This document shows, piece after piece, positions 25,431 to 33,759 of a stretch of 39,537 nt of DNA; the stretch's first letter is position 1; each line of letters starts with the position of its first letter. The notes under the pieces were generated by a model. It was not told where the DNA came from and did no database searches. It saw only the letters and a list, made by a program, of their open reading frames with translations. The DNA comes from an uncultured Clostridia bacterium (lineage in GTDB: Bacteria > Bacillota > Clostridia > HGM11327): positions 1-39,537 of the forward strand of contig CAMEIT010000017.1 in the NCBI GenBank assembly GCA_945918795.1, given 5' to 3'. The position numbers were made by a program, and so were the translations under genes.

Positions 25431-26258
25431 TCATATTCCGCGAAGCTCATCGAGAGCACGGTCAACCGATTCCAAAGATGTGAAACCGGAAAGCCACGTT
25501 CCCGAATTTTGCAACGCATTATGATATTTTTCATAATATGCCGGGCTTATTACGCCATACTCAGACATATCCGCCTCGCGAGGAGAACAGTCAATCGAAA
25601 TATAAGCATTATCTGTCATAATATTTATAGTGTACAATTGGCCGCCCATATATGAATACAATACATTATTGCCCTTTGTCACAAATACAGAGCCCTTATT
25701 TGACTCGGAATTAAAGCTCATTATAGAATTATTTGCGAAACGTGAATCTGTAAAGCTTATGAATTTTGCATCATATTCGGCGCGTGTAATTCCCGTTATT
25801 TTGTTCATAAAATCAAATTCGCACTCTATTATATCGGAATATTTTGCGCCGTAATTTTTACATGTGATTCCGACATTCATACGAACGCCGTCATCGGTTT
25901 CAAAAACATAACAGTAGCTGTTATCACCCTTTGGCAATCTCATACTTACAAAGTATTCTTTATCAAAAAAGTTTTCAGCCCTTATAAATCCTTCGAGAAG
26001 TGCATGAGTGTCTATATAGTCAATATAATCTTCATACGACTCGATGTATTCAAATATAGGGTCAATGAAAACTTTCTGACTGTCTGAATTCTCCGTTTCA
26101 GTCGTTTGAAGAAATCCGCATCCGTTGTCATACATTTTTTCAAAGCTGTGATAAGAAGTGCTGCTTTTTTCATCGGGAGATGACGTTATTTTGCCGCAAC
26201 CCGACAGCGCGCACATACACAATGCAATAACCAATGCGCATACCATACTTTTCTTCAT
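25431..26258 (-). CDS. Putative secreted lipoprotein, function unknown
   Basis: 275 residues. It has a lipoprotein signal peptide: positive n-region MKKS, hydrophobic core and lipobox LSGC with Cys21 as the modified residue. The mature part is acidic and polar with no domain I recognise; it has a central stretch rich in Asp, Tyr and Phe (IESYEDYIDYIDTHALLEG). Good Shine-Dalgarno AAAGGAG. It starts 22 bases after the lectin-protease gene on the same strand and ends at a strong terminator, so the two are probably one transcription unit encoding extracellular products. Confidence 0.82.
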   Translation of the reverse strand: MKKSMVCALVIALCMCALSGCGKITSSPDEKSSTSYHSFEKMYDNGCGFLQTTETENSDSQKVFIDPIFEYIESYEDYIDYIDTHALLEGFIRAENFFDKEYFVSMRLPKGDNSYCYVFETDDGVRMNVGITCKNYGAKYSDIIECEFDFMNKITGITRAEYDAKFISFTDSRFANNSIMSFNSESNKGSVFVTKGNNVLYSYMGGQLYTINIMTDNAYISIDCSPREADMSEYGVISPAYYEKYHNALQNSGTWLSGFTSLESVDRALDELRGI

Positions 26259-26280
26259 ATTGTTTTATCTCCTTTTGTTG

Positions 26281-27500
26281 TTATTTCTTTATATTTGCAT
26301 AAATTGATTCATAGCATCCTCTGCACATAGTTGCATTTTCTCTTATATCAGAGCGCTCCTTATTTGCGCCATATATACAATCATCATGAAAAATATTCTG
26401 TCCGACTTTATCATTCAACGCTTTTGTTTCACCTCGATAATAATGATCCGGAGCACCAAACATATGTCCTACCTCGTGAATCAATGTAGTTGATTCATGT
26501 ACGGCACTAACAAAATCGTCTATAATTACCGTTCTTAAATCAGGAGCTGTTACACCGTACGCAAAGTAACTATAATGAGTGTTACCATTCATATAACACA
26601 GTTCTCTTCCTGTAAAAACGACGTTAAATTGTATTATGTTAGTTGGAGTAGGCATTCTATACAACACATTAGTAATATTTGTATGATGATAATTATTAAG
26701 TACAAGAGTCTCTGTATTTGTATAATATGAATTTGTACAAGTTCCATGAGTGCAATCCGAATCATAGTTCAAGCTGCAATTATCGGCATATGATGATATA
26801 TTTTGTGCAGTATATGGATATGAAATATATGTTCCAAATCTTTCCAAATAGAACTGATTTAAGCGTAGCATAGCATCATTTATTCTGCTTCTTGAAACAT
26901 TTAATGTTAAATATCTATCAAGATATCCTGTATCAAAGCTTGGACTAATATGATAATCATTGCTCACTTTGTAAAAGTACTACCGATTATCATATCTTGC
27001 GCTAAAATTACCCTGAGAAAGAGTAACGCCATCAGAATTATAGTGTGTATCATATGCAGTCGGATCCAGGCAAAGCTTCAATCCACTGCATTTTGCACTT
27101 AGCTCATAAACATTATCGTATAACCACTCTATATTCCACTTTGATCCGTCTGACGTTGCGCTATCGCTCACTACAATATTCGCACCTTGCTGATTTGAGT
27201 TATTTTCAACAGATAAATACAAATTCGTCGCATTGTTATACATAGTATAATACCCGTCACTTGTTTTGTTAAGAACCCATTGCTGTGAATATATATTGCC
27301 ATAGGTCCATTGCTTAACTAAAGAACCAACAGATGGCTGAGGACAAAATACATATTTACGAGAGTATTGATTTAATATATAATATGTCCCATTTGCAATT
27401 TCATTCTCGTCATCATCTGCAATAGCATATTTCATATCAACTCTGCACACTAAGGAAAGTACCATAAATAATGTCAAAATTGATATACAAATTTTTTCAT
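26281..27500 (-). pseudogene. Secreted ricin-type lectin / metzincin protease, broken by a start-proximal frameshift and an amber codon
   Basis: The best start is ATG 27500 (GGAGGA six bases upstream), but it reads only eight codons. Adding one A to the A6 run (27497-27492) would give a normal signal peptide (KKICISILTLFMVLSLV) fused to the downstream frame. That frame encodes a beta-trefoil lectin (GTYYILNQYSRKYVF, QQWVLN, SKWNIEW), then hits TAG at 26982-26980 where the third QxW-type Trp is expected (DNR-stop-YFYKVS; TGG to TAG). The same frame continues into a protease with HEVGHMFGAPDH, the HExxHxxGxxD pattern of snapalysin-like metzincins. Repaired length is about 406 residues. Two lesions favour a real pseudogene; sequence error is the alternative. 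Confidence 0.82.
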
Positions 27501-27602
27501 AAGAATCCTCCAAATTTAATAGTTCTAAAATATATTGATATTACCACAATTCGGAGCGTATATAACCGGCATCATTATGCTTATCCGAATATATACGCGA
27601 TT

Positions 27603-27671
27603 CTAACTGAAAATTAAATGATACCTCCTCCACCGCATCGTACAGCGGTGAGTTGTACACGTTTTATTCAT
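27603..27671 (-). CDS. 22-codon ORF in the leader of the lectin-protease gene
   Basis: ATG 27671 has an excellent ribosome site (GAGGGGAG, six bases upstream) and encodes MNKTCTTHRCTMRWRRYHLI plus two residues. It is arginine-rich with Cys-His-Cys. The codons overlap a hairpin CACCGC/GCGGTG (27650-27645/27636-27631) and an AGGAGGT that could be a second ribosome site. It may be a leader peptide, a small toxin-like peptide or chance. The rest of the gap 27514-27957 holds the promoter, the downstream terminator of the glycosidase gene and AT-rich sequence. Confidence 0.35.
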   Translation of the reverse strand: MNKTCTTHRCTMRWRRYHLIFS

Positions 27672-27809
27672 AAATTTCTCCCCTCAATAAAAGTGTATCC
27701 ATTATCATTTATATGCACAATACATACAAATACGTACATTTAACACAATTATATATTTTATTTTAACGATTTTACAATTTAGCACAATATTTTCAACCAT
27801 CTTTATTTA

Positions 27810-27838
27810 ATTGTAGCATATATTTTCTAAAAAGTCAA
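27810..27838 (-). promoter_or_regulatory. Promoter of the lectin-protease/lipoprotein unit
   Basis: TTGACT (27838-27833), 17-bp spacer, TACAAT (27815-27810) on the minus strand. It implies a leader of about 300 nt before ATG 27500, unusually long for an unregulated gene. Confidence 0.72.
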
Positions 27839-27871
27839 TGTCATTTAATTAATTTTTCAATAAAAACTTAC

Positions 27872-27926
27872 AGTCCGGCACACAATTTCTCGCGCAATAA
27901 TATGCAAGAGATTTTCATGCCGGACT
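27872..27926 (-). terminator. Terminator after the glycosidase gene
   Basis: 9-bp outer stem AGTCCGGCA (27872-27880)/TGCCGGACT (27918-27926) with a further partial pairing inside (TCTC/GAGA), followed on the minus strand by GTAAGTTTTTATTG. Confidence 0.75.
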
Positions 27927-27957
27927 ATGCGATGTTTCTTAACTTAAACCAAGTCAA

Positions 27958-29472
27958 TTATGCCTTTGCATTAATAATTTCCGATTGACCGTTCCAAATA
28001 ACCTCAACGGTTACGGGCTTATCCGATTTTACGGTTATTATCGGTTTTTCATTTTCCGATGCGCGCGCATCACATATAATGTCAACCGTTGCGTCCCCGA
28101 GAGGATACTGCATAATGCCGTGTCTGTCGGTAAGATTGACATACCATGTAATTTTTTTGTTCTGTGCGTCCGGTCTGATTCCGAATACGTATTCAAACAT
28201 TATCGATATGGGAGCAAGACCTGTCCAGCCTACAAAATCTGATTTTGCGTCGCCTTTTGCGGCTCTTTCAGGGCAATAGTTTTCAAATACAGTGCCTGTC
28301 TCATTGAATACCTCAACAACGTTATTAAGATAATCACGTGCAATTTCAAAAGCGAGTCTGTTGTAGCCGTGATCCTTAAGTCCGCAAAGCACCATGTAAT
28401 TTGTAGGTGCCCATACGCCGCCGTTCCAATAGCCGCCGGTCGATGGATTGTAATGCGGATTGTCTTTAGGTATTGTCGGAACCCTGTTCGGGCGCTTGAA
28501 TTCATCCTCGTTGTCAAGGTGGGCAACAAAGCGGTCAACTCTGTCCTCGGGAACCATATCGGCAATAAGCGTCCAATATGCGCCTACCGTTTTGAAATCG
28601 CTCAGCGTGCCGTCGCGGCGCTTATCGTAATAGAAGCCGTCCTTTTCGCTCCACATAGTATTGTTTACAGTGTTGCTCAGAAGAACAGTCTCGTCCTTAA
28701 GCCACTGAACCTCATCCTCTCTGCCGAGAACCTTTGCCATTTTTATGAGTATTTTTGCGCTGAGATACTGCTGAGCGCACGTATCTATCCAGCTCATAAA
28801 GCCGTGTGACAATTCGTGATTATATCCGAGGTCAAGGCGCGGCTGATTGTCCATGCCGCAAGCAAGGCCGCAGCTCCAATAGCTGCCGTCGGGCCATGAA
28901 CGGTTAAGCTGCAACCAGCGGTGATATGCGCACAGCGGATCGAATACTCGGGAAAGTCTTTCCGTATTGCCTGTTGAAAGGAAATATTCCCATTCCGACC
29001 ACGGCATTACGTTGGGACCTGTCGATGCGGGGTCGTCACGTGTAAACTGTTCTCCGCTTTCACGCTCGCATATTTCGCGGCATATAAAGCCGTCCTGATG
29101 CTGATGCGAATACATATTGTCAAGAGTGCGCTGGAAGTCAAAAATTCTGCTCGCATACTTTCCGAACATAACGATAAAGGCCGAGTCCCACATAAAAAGA
29201 TAGCCGTTAAATGCGGTATCTATGAAATTTGATACAAAGCCGGCTTCGGGATTTGCTTTTCTGAGGTTGCCGAAAGCAAGCTGCCATGTTCTGTCGTAGC
29301 ATTTTACGGCGTCATCGTGACCGTCCCAGACAGGCTTCGGAAGCTGACCTTTTATTTCATCGTACACGGGAAGCTCCTCATTTTGAGGCTCGGCACCTAT
29401 AAATGTATTTTTCTTTACAAAATCATTCCGTGCATAAAAAAGGTTGTCATTTACTTTGAATAATTTACCCAT
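27958..29472 (-). CDS. GH63-like (trehalase-type alpha/alpha barrel) glycosidase
   Basis: 504 residues, cytoplasmic (no signal peptide). It resembles bacterial mannosylglycerate-hydrolase/glucosidase-like proteins of clan GH-G: YLFMWDSAFIVMFGKYA (about 91-107, candidate acid Asp96), GLACGMDNQPRLD, the loop GGYWNGGVWAPTNYMV and the C-terminal ENYCPERA...DFVGWTGLAPI with a candidate catalytic Glu. It probably releases glucose or mannose from imported oligosaccharides or glycosides. It stands alone with its own promoter and terminator, and no transporter gene is adjacent. Start ATG 29472 with AAGGAGG. Family membership is inferred from motifs; the substrate is not known. Confidence 0.85.
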   Translation of the reverse strand: MGKLFKVNDNLFYARNDFVKKNTFIGAEPQNEELPVYDEIKGQLPKPVWDGHDDAVKCYDRTWQLAFGNLRKANPEAGFVSNFIDTAFNGYLFMWDSAFIVMFGKYASRIFDFQRTLDNMYSHQHQDGFICREICERESGEQFTRDDPASTGPNVMPWSEWEYFLSTGNTERLSRVFDPLCAYHRWLQLNRSWPDGSYWSCGLACGMDNQPRLDLGYNHELSHGFMSWIDTCAQQYLSAKILIKMAKVLGREDEVQWLKDETVLLSNTVNNTMWSEKDGFYYDKRRDGTLSDFKTVGAYWTLIADMVPEDRVDRFVAHLDNEDEFKRPNRVPTIPKDNPHYNPSTGGYWNGGVWAPTNYMVLCGLKDHGYNRLAFEIARDYLNNVVEVFNETGTVFENYCPERAAKGDAKSDFVGWTGLAPISIMFEYVFGIRPDAQNKKITWYVNLTDRHGIMQYPLGDATVDIICDARASENEKPIITVKSDKPVTVEVIWNGQSEIINAKA

Positions 29473-29608
29473 AATGTCCTCCTTAAAAACAATTAATGCA
29501 ATAAATATTTAATCAAAGCCCTGCTTGTTGCAAAGCTTTCTTAAAAAAATCAAGCGCGCACAAAATATGTGCCGCAATAATGTCCTCGCATTTCTTGCGG
29601 CTGTATTT

Positions 29609-29637
29609 ATTATACCACACGGATTTAATTCTGTCTA
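29609..29637 (-). promoter_or_regulatory. Promoter of the glycosidase gene, in the 29473-29851 gap
   Basis: TAGACA (29637-29632), 17-bp spacer, TATAAT (29614-29609) on the minus strand. The 130-nt leader contains small hairpins (CCGCAA/TTGCGG at 29572-29600; GCACA/TGTGC at 29558-29572) and a run of seven T, too weak to call an attenuator. The remainder of the gap (29640-29851) has no gene I can support. Confidence 0.65.
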
Positions 29638-29851
29638 TGCAAAAAATTTTCGCTGTTTCTCAAGCGTCCAAAACCTCGCGTAAAAGATGTGCGCCATCAA
29701 AAGCGAATCCGCGAAGTCATTTAAATTTTCTTTCGGAAATATGTTGCCGTCTTTTTTCGGCATTGTTTTTTGATAAGTCGGAATTCAACGATATTACCCG
29801 TCTCGGATGATTTGAAAGCTAATCGTCATTGATGTTTTTCTCTATGTTACA

Positions 29852-30538
29852 CTAACGCTTCATTTTTCTTATTATGCTTTTTGTTTCATCACTTACTCTG
29901 TATGATTCCGTGATTTTTTGAAGCGCTTTATTGAACGTGAAATCATCAAGTCTGTTATTGTTAAGAAAGTGCATAGTCTTTTCGGGGCAATGCACAAAAT
30001 ATACCGAAATTGCCCACGCCGACGCCATTTTTACGTAATATGAATCATTATCGAGCGAATCAAGTATTTCAAATGCTCTGTCGGCATATTCATCGCGTGC
30101 AAAATGCGAAAGAAGCATTACAACGGCAAACCTTACATAATATTCCCTTGAATCATGAAAATACGGCAGTATAAAATCCCAAAAATCGCGCTCGTTTTGC
30201 TTTGTAGGCTTCAGCGTATTGCAAAACGTGTCGCACACCATCCAATTGTCTATCATGGGCAGAAAACTTCGTATATGTTCAAAGCGTTTTGCATCCGGCA
30301 TTTTTGCCGTTGCCGTAACGAATCCGCACAGCATACTCTCCTCAAGAGTATTACCCTTTGCCTGTTGAAGGAAACACTGCCAATCCGATTTTACTATGTC
30401 CTTTGCGATTTTGCGAAGGTCGGGGACCTTTACGCCTATAACCTGTTCACTTTGAAGTGTGGGTGTTGTGCGTAATACATAAAAGCGTGCCTTTTCATCG
30501 GCAAGCATATCGAGTTTTGCGCGAATTTCATCTGTCAT
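29852..30538 (-). CDS. DNA alkylation repair protein (AlkD-like, HEAT-repeat glycosylase)
   Basis: 228 residues, all-helical. It has the AlkD/AlkC-like pattern: GVKVPDLRKIAKDIVKSDW, FLPMIDNWMVCDTFCNTLK (the DNW...D region seen in the family), YVRFAVVMLLSHF and YYVKMASAWAISVYF. These proteins excise or process alkylated bases such as N3- and N7-alkylpurines. Shine-Dalgarno GAGGAG overlaps the end of ogt, eleven bases upstream, so the two repair genes are translated from one message. Catalytic competence was not checked residue by residue. Confidence 0.9.
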   Translation of the reverse strand: MTDEIRAKLDMLADEKARFYVLRTTPTLQSEQVIGVKVPDLRKIAKDIVKSDWQCFLQQAKGNTLEESMLCGFVTATAKMPDAKRFEHIRSFLPMIDNWMVCDTFCNTLKPTKQNERDFWDFILPYFHDSREYYVRFAVVMLLSHFARDEYADRAFEILDSLDNDSYYVKMASAWAISVYFVHCPEKTMHFLNNNRLDDFTFNKALQKITESYRVSDETKSIIRKMKR

Positions 30539-30549
30539 TTTTTATCTCC

Positions 30550-31020
30550 TCAAGTAAATTCGTATTTCTTTTCCAAATCAAGCAGATACTTTTTTATCTC
30601 AATACCCCCGGCAAACCCAACAAGTCCCCCGTCAGAGCCTATCACTCTGTGGCACGGAATTATTATTGCAATCGGGTTCAAGTGTACGGCACTGCCGACA
30701 GCACGGCAGGCTTTCGGATTTCCTGTTTTTTGAGCAATGTATTTATATGAAACCGTTTTTGAGTATTCGATTTTGCAAAGCTCGCCCCACACTCTCATTT
30801 TGAACTCGGAATCGGATATTTTAAGAGGCAGATCAAATTTCTTCCTTTGTCCGTCGAAATATTCATCAAGCTGTTCGCACGCGCGGGAAAGCGTCTTAGA
30901 GGAAGTGCGGAATATGCCGTCGTATTCGCCCTTGCCGAATCCGAGCCTTGTTATAAATCCGTTTTCTTCCGATATGTGCATATAACCTATGTGTTCTTCA
31001 AAGTAAACAATTCCGTTCAT
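30550..31020 (-). CDS. ogt: Methylated-DNA--protein-cysteine S-methyltransferase
   Basis: 156 residues. It contains the suicide-acceptor motif IPCHRVIGSDGGLVGFAGG with Cys123, and the DNA-binding helix region YKYIAQKTGNPKACRAVGSA. It repairs O6-alkylguanine by irreversible transfer to cysteine. There is no fused Ada regulatory domain. It is the first gene of a two-gene alkylation-damage operon with the AlkD-like gene. The start lacks a strong Shine-Dalgarno. Transcription is from the promoter at 31111-31139, and the leader is about 90 nt. Confidence 0.95.
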   Translation of the reverse strand: MNGIVYFEEHIGYMHISEENGFITRLGFGKGEYDGIFRTSSKTLSRACEQLDEYFDGQRKKFDLPLKISDSEFKMRVWGELCKIEYSKTVSYKYIAQKTGNPKACRAVGSAVHLNPIAIIIPCHRVIGSDGGLVGFAGGIEIKKYLLDLEKKYEFT

Positions 31021-31110
31021 ATCAAAAAGCCGTATTGCGTTATATATTTGATATGCTCTCTTTAATCACAGCATAACCCGAACAGCACTACGGCAATATT
31101 TATTTTTATA

Positions 31111-31139
31111 ATTTTATCACATATAACTATAATTTGCAA
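31111..31139 (-). promoter_or_regulatory. Promoter of the ogt-alkD operon
   Basis: TTGCAA (31139-31134), 17-bp spacer, TAAAAT (31116-31111) on the minus strand, just downstream of the amidase stop codon. Confidence 0.7.
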
Positions 31140-31146
31140 TCACTTT

Positions 31147-31923
31147 TCAGCAATATCTTATAATCGTGTTGAAGCCTGCCTCCCGAAGCCTTTCTGCCGC
31201 CTTTTCGGCATTTTCTTTCGACGAATACGCGCCTGCCTGAACGCGGTAAGATTTTTTTGTACTGATGGCCCTCTTTATGCTCTTTGCAATCGTATCGAGA
31301 ATAAAATCAATATTTTCAATAATCCACTTTTCATCGTGCTCACAGCCGCACTCATCTTTCGTGGTGCTCTCCTCTTCATCGGGAGCTTCAATTTTTCTCG
31401 GTAGCTCCTCAAAGCGTGCAATCGTCTCCCCTATCGTCTCACCCAGAAGCGTCGTATTTGCCTTTATCCACTTTGCCTTTTCCGGATTTGAATGAAATTC
31501 CACCTCAATATACGCTCTTGTGCCAAGCGGAGTATTCAGTTCTATGAGCGAATCGTTTGCTTTTAAGCGACGCTTGATACCCGTAAGAGCGCCTACTGAA
31601 TCAAGCAGTGCCTGAGCCAAAAGCTTACCCTTATCATCGGCGGAGTAATAAAACGCTTCCGTTCCGCTGACCGATTTGTCGCTGAACGCATTTGTGTGTA
31701 TTGCAACATATACGTCAACACCCAAAGCATTTGCGTATGACGCACGTGTTTTCATATTATCCGACTGCTCGGCAATTTGAGTAATACAGTCATAATTTTT
31801 GTCGAGGTACGCTTTTGCCGCTTCGGCTATCAGCTGACATTGTTCATGTTCATTTGTGTTTTCATACGCACCAATATTTGCGGTCTGATTCGACGGTGAA
31901 AGAAATATCCTTTTTTGTTCCAT
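31147..31923 (-). CDS. N-acetylmuramoyl-L-alanine amidase (Amidase_3) with C-terminal SPOR domain
   Basis: 258 residues. The amidase domain (about 1-175) has a zinc histidine and catalytic glutamate in HTNAFS (His76) and EVEFHSNP (Glu142). The usual DPGHGG entry motif is replaced by LSPSNQTAN, as in a clostridial subgroup, so the first zinc ligand is less obvious. A linker rich in Glu and Cys follows, then a SPOR domain (YRVQAGAYSSKENAEKAAERL) that binds denuded peptidoglycan. There is no signal peptide, as in CwlC-like mother-cell lysis enzymes or lysins exported by holins. No phage genes surround it. GGAGGA precedes the ATG. Confidence 0.88.
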   Translation of the reverse strand: MEQKRIFLSPSNQTANIGAYENTNEHEQCQLIAEAAKAYLDKNYDCITQIAEQSDNMKTRASYANALGVDVYVAIHTNAFSDKSVSGTEAFYYSADDKGKLLAQALLDSVGALTGIKRRLKANDSLIELNTPLGTRAYIEVEFHSNPEKAKWIKANTTLLGETIGETIARFEELPRKIEAPDEEESTTKDECGCEHDEKWIIENIDFILDTIAKSIKRAISTKKSYRVQAGAYSSKENAEKAAERLREAGFNTIIRYC

Positions 31924-32059
31924 AAATATAATAATCCTCCGTTTATTGATTACAGGTATATTGTTTCATAATATTTTTAAATTTTTTTCTGAAATGCGTA
32001 TATTAAATTTTATTATCGGCATATACATTTAGTGACAACTATTAAAGGAGAGATGCAAA

Positions 32060-32557
32060 ATGATATTTCTGATAGGCGCATTATTTACGGTTCTCGTCGG
32101 TACGGCGGAGCTTTATTTGTGCAGACGATTCGGAGCAAGCAAAAGATTTTCCGTGCTTTTGCCTGCAAACAGAAGCATATGGGAACAGCTCAAGGTAATT
32201 TTCTGGCCGATGGTTATATTTTCGGTAGCCGAATATTTCAATTACGGTACATACTTTGAAAATTTCATAGCATCAAAGGCAGCATCCGTTTTGTTTGCAA
32301 TGATATGGAGTATAGCTCTTTCGTACGTTTTCGATTCCGTATGGGGCAAACGCGGTTTTGCTTCGGACGTATGTATTACATCATTGTCCTCTTCCGCAGG
32401 CTGGACGGCAAACTATGCTCTTGTAAAAAACTACTGCTTATCGTCGCAGTTTGAAAAGGTATCGGGCACAGCCGTAATACTTGCTTTGATGCTGTGCTTT
32501 GTGCTGTTTACATTCACGGTACCTCAAAAAAGCATATTCAAGGAACGCGATATGTAA
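32060..32557 (+). CDS. DUF6512-like integral membrane protein
   Basis: 165 residues with about four or five membrane segments: 2-20, an amphipathic PANRSIWEQLKVIFWPM stretch, 46-62, 75-95 and 135-153. The motif NRSIWEQLK followed by a WP-containing helix is characteristic of a small clostridial membrane family of unknown function. Shine-Dalgarno AAAGGAGAG nine bases upstream sets the ATG. It is a single gene. I do not see a convincing promoter in the AT-rich sequence before it. Confidence 0.75.
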   Translation: MIFLIGALFTVLVGTAELYLCRRFGASKRFSVLLPANRSIWEQLKVIFWPMVIFSVAEYFNYGTYFENFIASKAASVLFAMIWSIALSYVFDSVWGKRGFASDVCITSLSSSAGWTANYALVKNYCLSSQFEKVSGTAVILALMLCFVLFTFTVPQKSIFKERDM

Positions 32558-32645
32558 GGAAAGCTCACAATATGGTAAAAAATAAGGTAAATTTATCCTT
32601 TTGCAGGCTTTTTTGGAATTGTTTCCGCAAAATCAAATAAAAATA

Positions 32646-32675
32646 TTGGACTTTTTTTATTATATGTTGTATAAT
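32646..32675 (+). promoter_or_regulatory. Promoter of the UPF0104-pssA unit
   Basis: TTGGAC (32646-32651), 18-bp T-rich spacer, TATAAT (32670-32675), about 30 bases before the start codon. Confidence 0.65.
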
Positions 32676-32706
32676 ATTGAAGATAGAGCGGAAAGGAATT
32701 CAAAAT

Positions 32707-33759
32707 ATGACTAAATCGAAAAAAAAGTATAAATACCTGCTGAGCATAGCCTTTCTCATTGTTATTTCAGTGCTGACGGTATATTCTCTGTTGAAAGAAG
32801 TTGACATCGACGAGATGTTCAGTATACTTTTCAGTGTTGATATAAAATATGTCCTGCTCGGAATGTTGCTTATAGTGTTTTACTTTTTTTGCGAGGGTGC
32901 TTCACTTAAGGTTATCATCAATTCACTCGGGCATAAATCAGGCATGAAGGATACCTACGTGTACGGATGTATAAACTCATTCTACTCACTTATTACTCCG
33001 TTCGGAACAGGAGGTCAGCCGTTCACCATATATTACATGATGCACGACGGTATCCCCGGTTCAAAGGTAAGCATAGCCACACTGCTGAATTTGCTTGAAT
33101 ATAAGCTTGTTCTTTTGGTTTACTGCTTTATTATCGTAATATTCAGACCTTCGCTCGTTTTCTCAAACGGAATACTCGTACTGTTGCTCTTTATATTCGG
33201 AGCTGTGGTAGGCATTGTAATGATAGCCATAATAGCATTGTCTGTTATAAACGTTAAATGGGTTCGCAGTATAGGTATAGGCATTTACAAGCTTTTATCC
33301 AAGGTTGGCATTATTAAAAAAGAAAACTTCGACGCACGACTTGAAAGCTTCAACAAACAGGTTGATGAATACAGAAAAGGCGCGATATATATAAAGGATC
33401 ATCCTGCAATATTTTTCAAAGCATTTTTCTATAACTTTTTGCGTCAAACGTCTTTTTTCGCAATTTCGTATATGGTATATCTGAGCTTCGGGCTTGACCC
33501 GGCAGCTTGGTTTGACGTAATAATAGCGCAGGCTCTTATATACATTACGGTCGATTCGCTTCCTTTGCCGGGCGGCGTTGGAGCAACGGAAAAGCTTTTT
33601 CTTGTGGTATACAGCCTGACTTATACAACGTCCATGATAACACCGGCGGTATTGCTTACACGCTTGATAAACTATGTTTTCGCAATACTGTTCGGAGGTG
33701 CTTTCGCGTTTATCAAGCAGATAAGCGTAATGAGAGGTAACAAATTGAATGCAAAATAA
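32707..33759 (+). CDS. UPF0104 / lysylphosphatidylglycerol-synthase-type transmembrane protein
   Basis: 350 residues with about eight membrane helices. Family signatures include FFCEGASLKVIINSLG, the segment YGCINSFYSLITPFGTGGQPF and the C-terminal DSLPLPGGVGATEKLF, which match the flippase-like membrane half of MprF and the UPF0104 family. The soluble synthase half of MprF is absent, so a lipid-translocating role is inferred and not shown. ATG 32707 has GGAAAGGAA upstream. A TTG at 32677 lies within the promoter region and is not used. The gene overlaps pssA by eleven bases, pointing to coupled translation and a joint lipid role. Confidence 0.87.
   Translation: MTKSKKKYKYLLSIAFLIVISVLTVYSLLKEVDIDEMFSILFSVDIKYVLLGMLLIVFYFFCEGASLKVIINSLGHKSGMKDTYVYGCINSFYSLITPFGTGGQPFTIYYMMHDGIPGSKVSIATLLNLLEYKLVLLVYCFIIVIFRPSLVFSNGILVLLLFIFGAVVGIVMIAIIALSVINVKWVRSIGIGIYKLLSKVGIIKKENFDARLESFNKQVDEYRKGAIYIKDHPAIFFKAFFYNFLRQTSFFAISYMVYLSFGLDPAAWFDVIIAQALIYITVDSLPLPGGVGATEKLFLVVYSLTYTTSMITPAVLLTRLINYVFAILFGGAFAFIKQISVMRGNKLNAK

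Noticed and set aside
27525-27575. 16-codon ORF (ATG ATG start) in the lectin-protease leader
   Set aside because: Ribosome site is weak and nothing supports its expression; the upstream 22-codon ORF is the better candidate.
29635-29763. 42-codon minus-strand ORF upstream of the glycosidase gene
   Set aside because: No ribosome site; its stop codon overlaps the glycosidase -35 box, and no recognisable protein feature beyond plausible composition.
31147-31923. The amidase as a prophage endolysin
   Set aside because: No holin, structural or integrase genes nearby, and the SPOR domain fits a cellular autolysin better.
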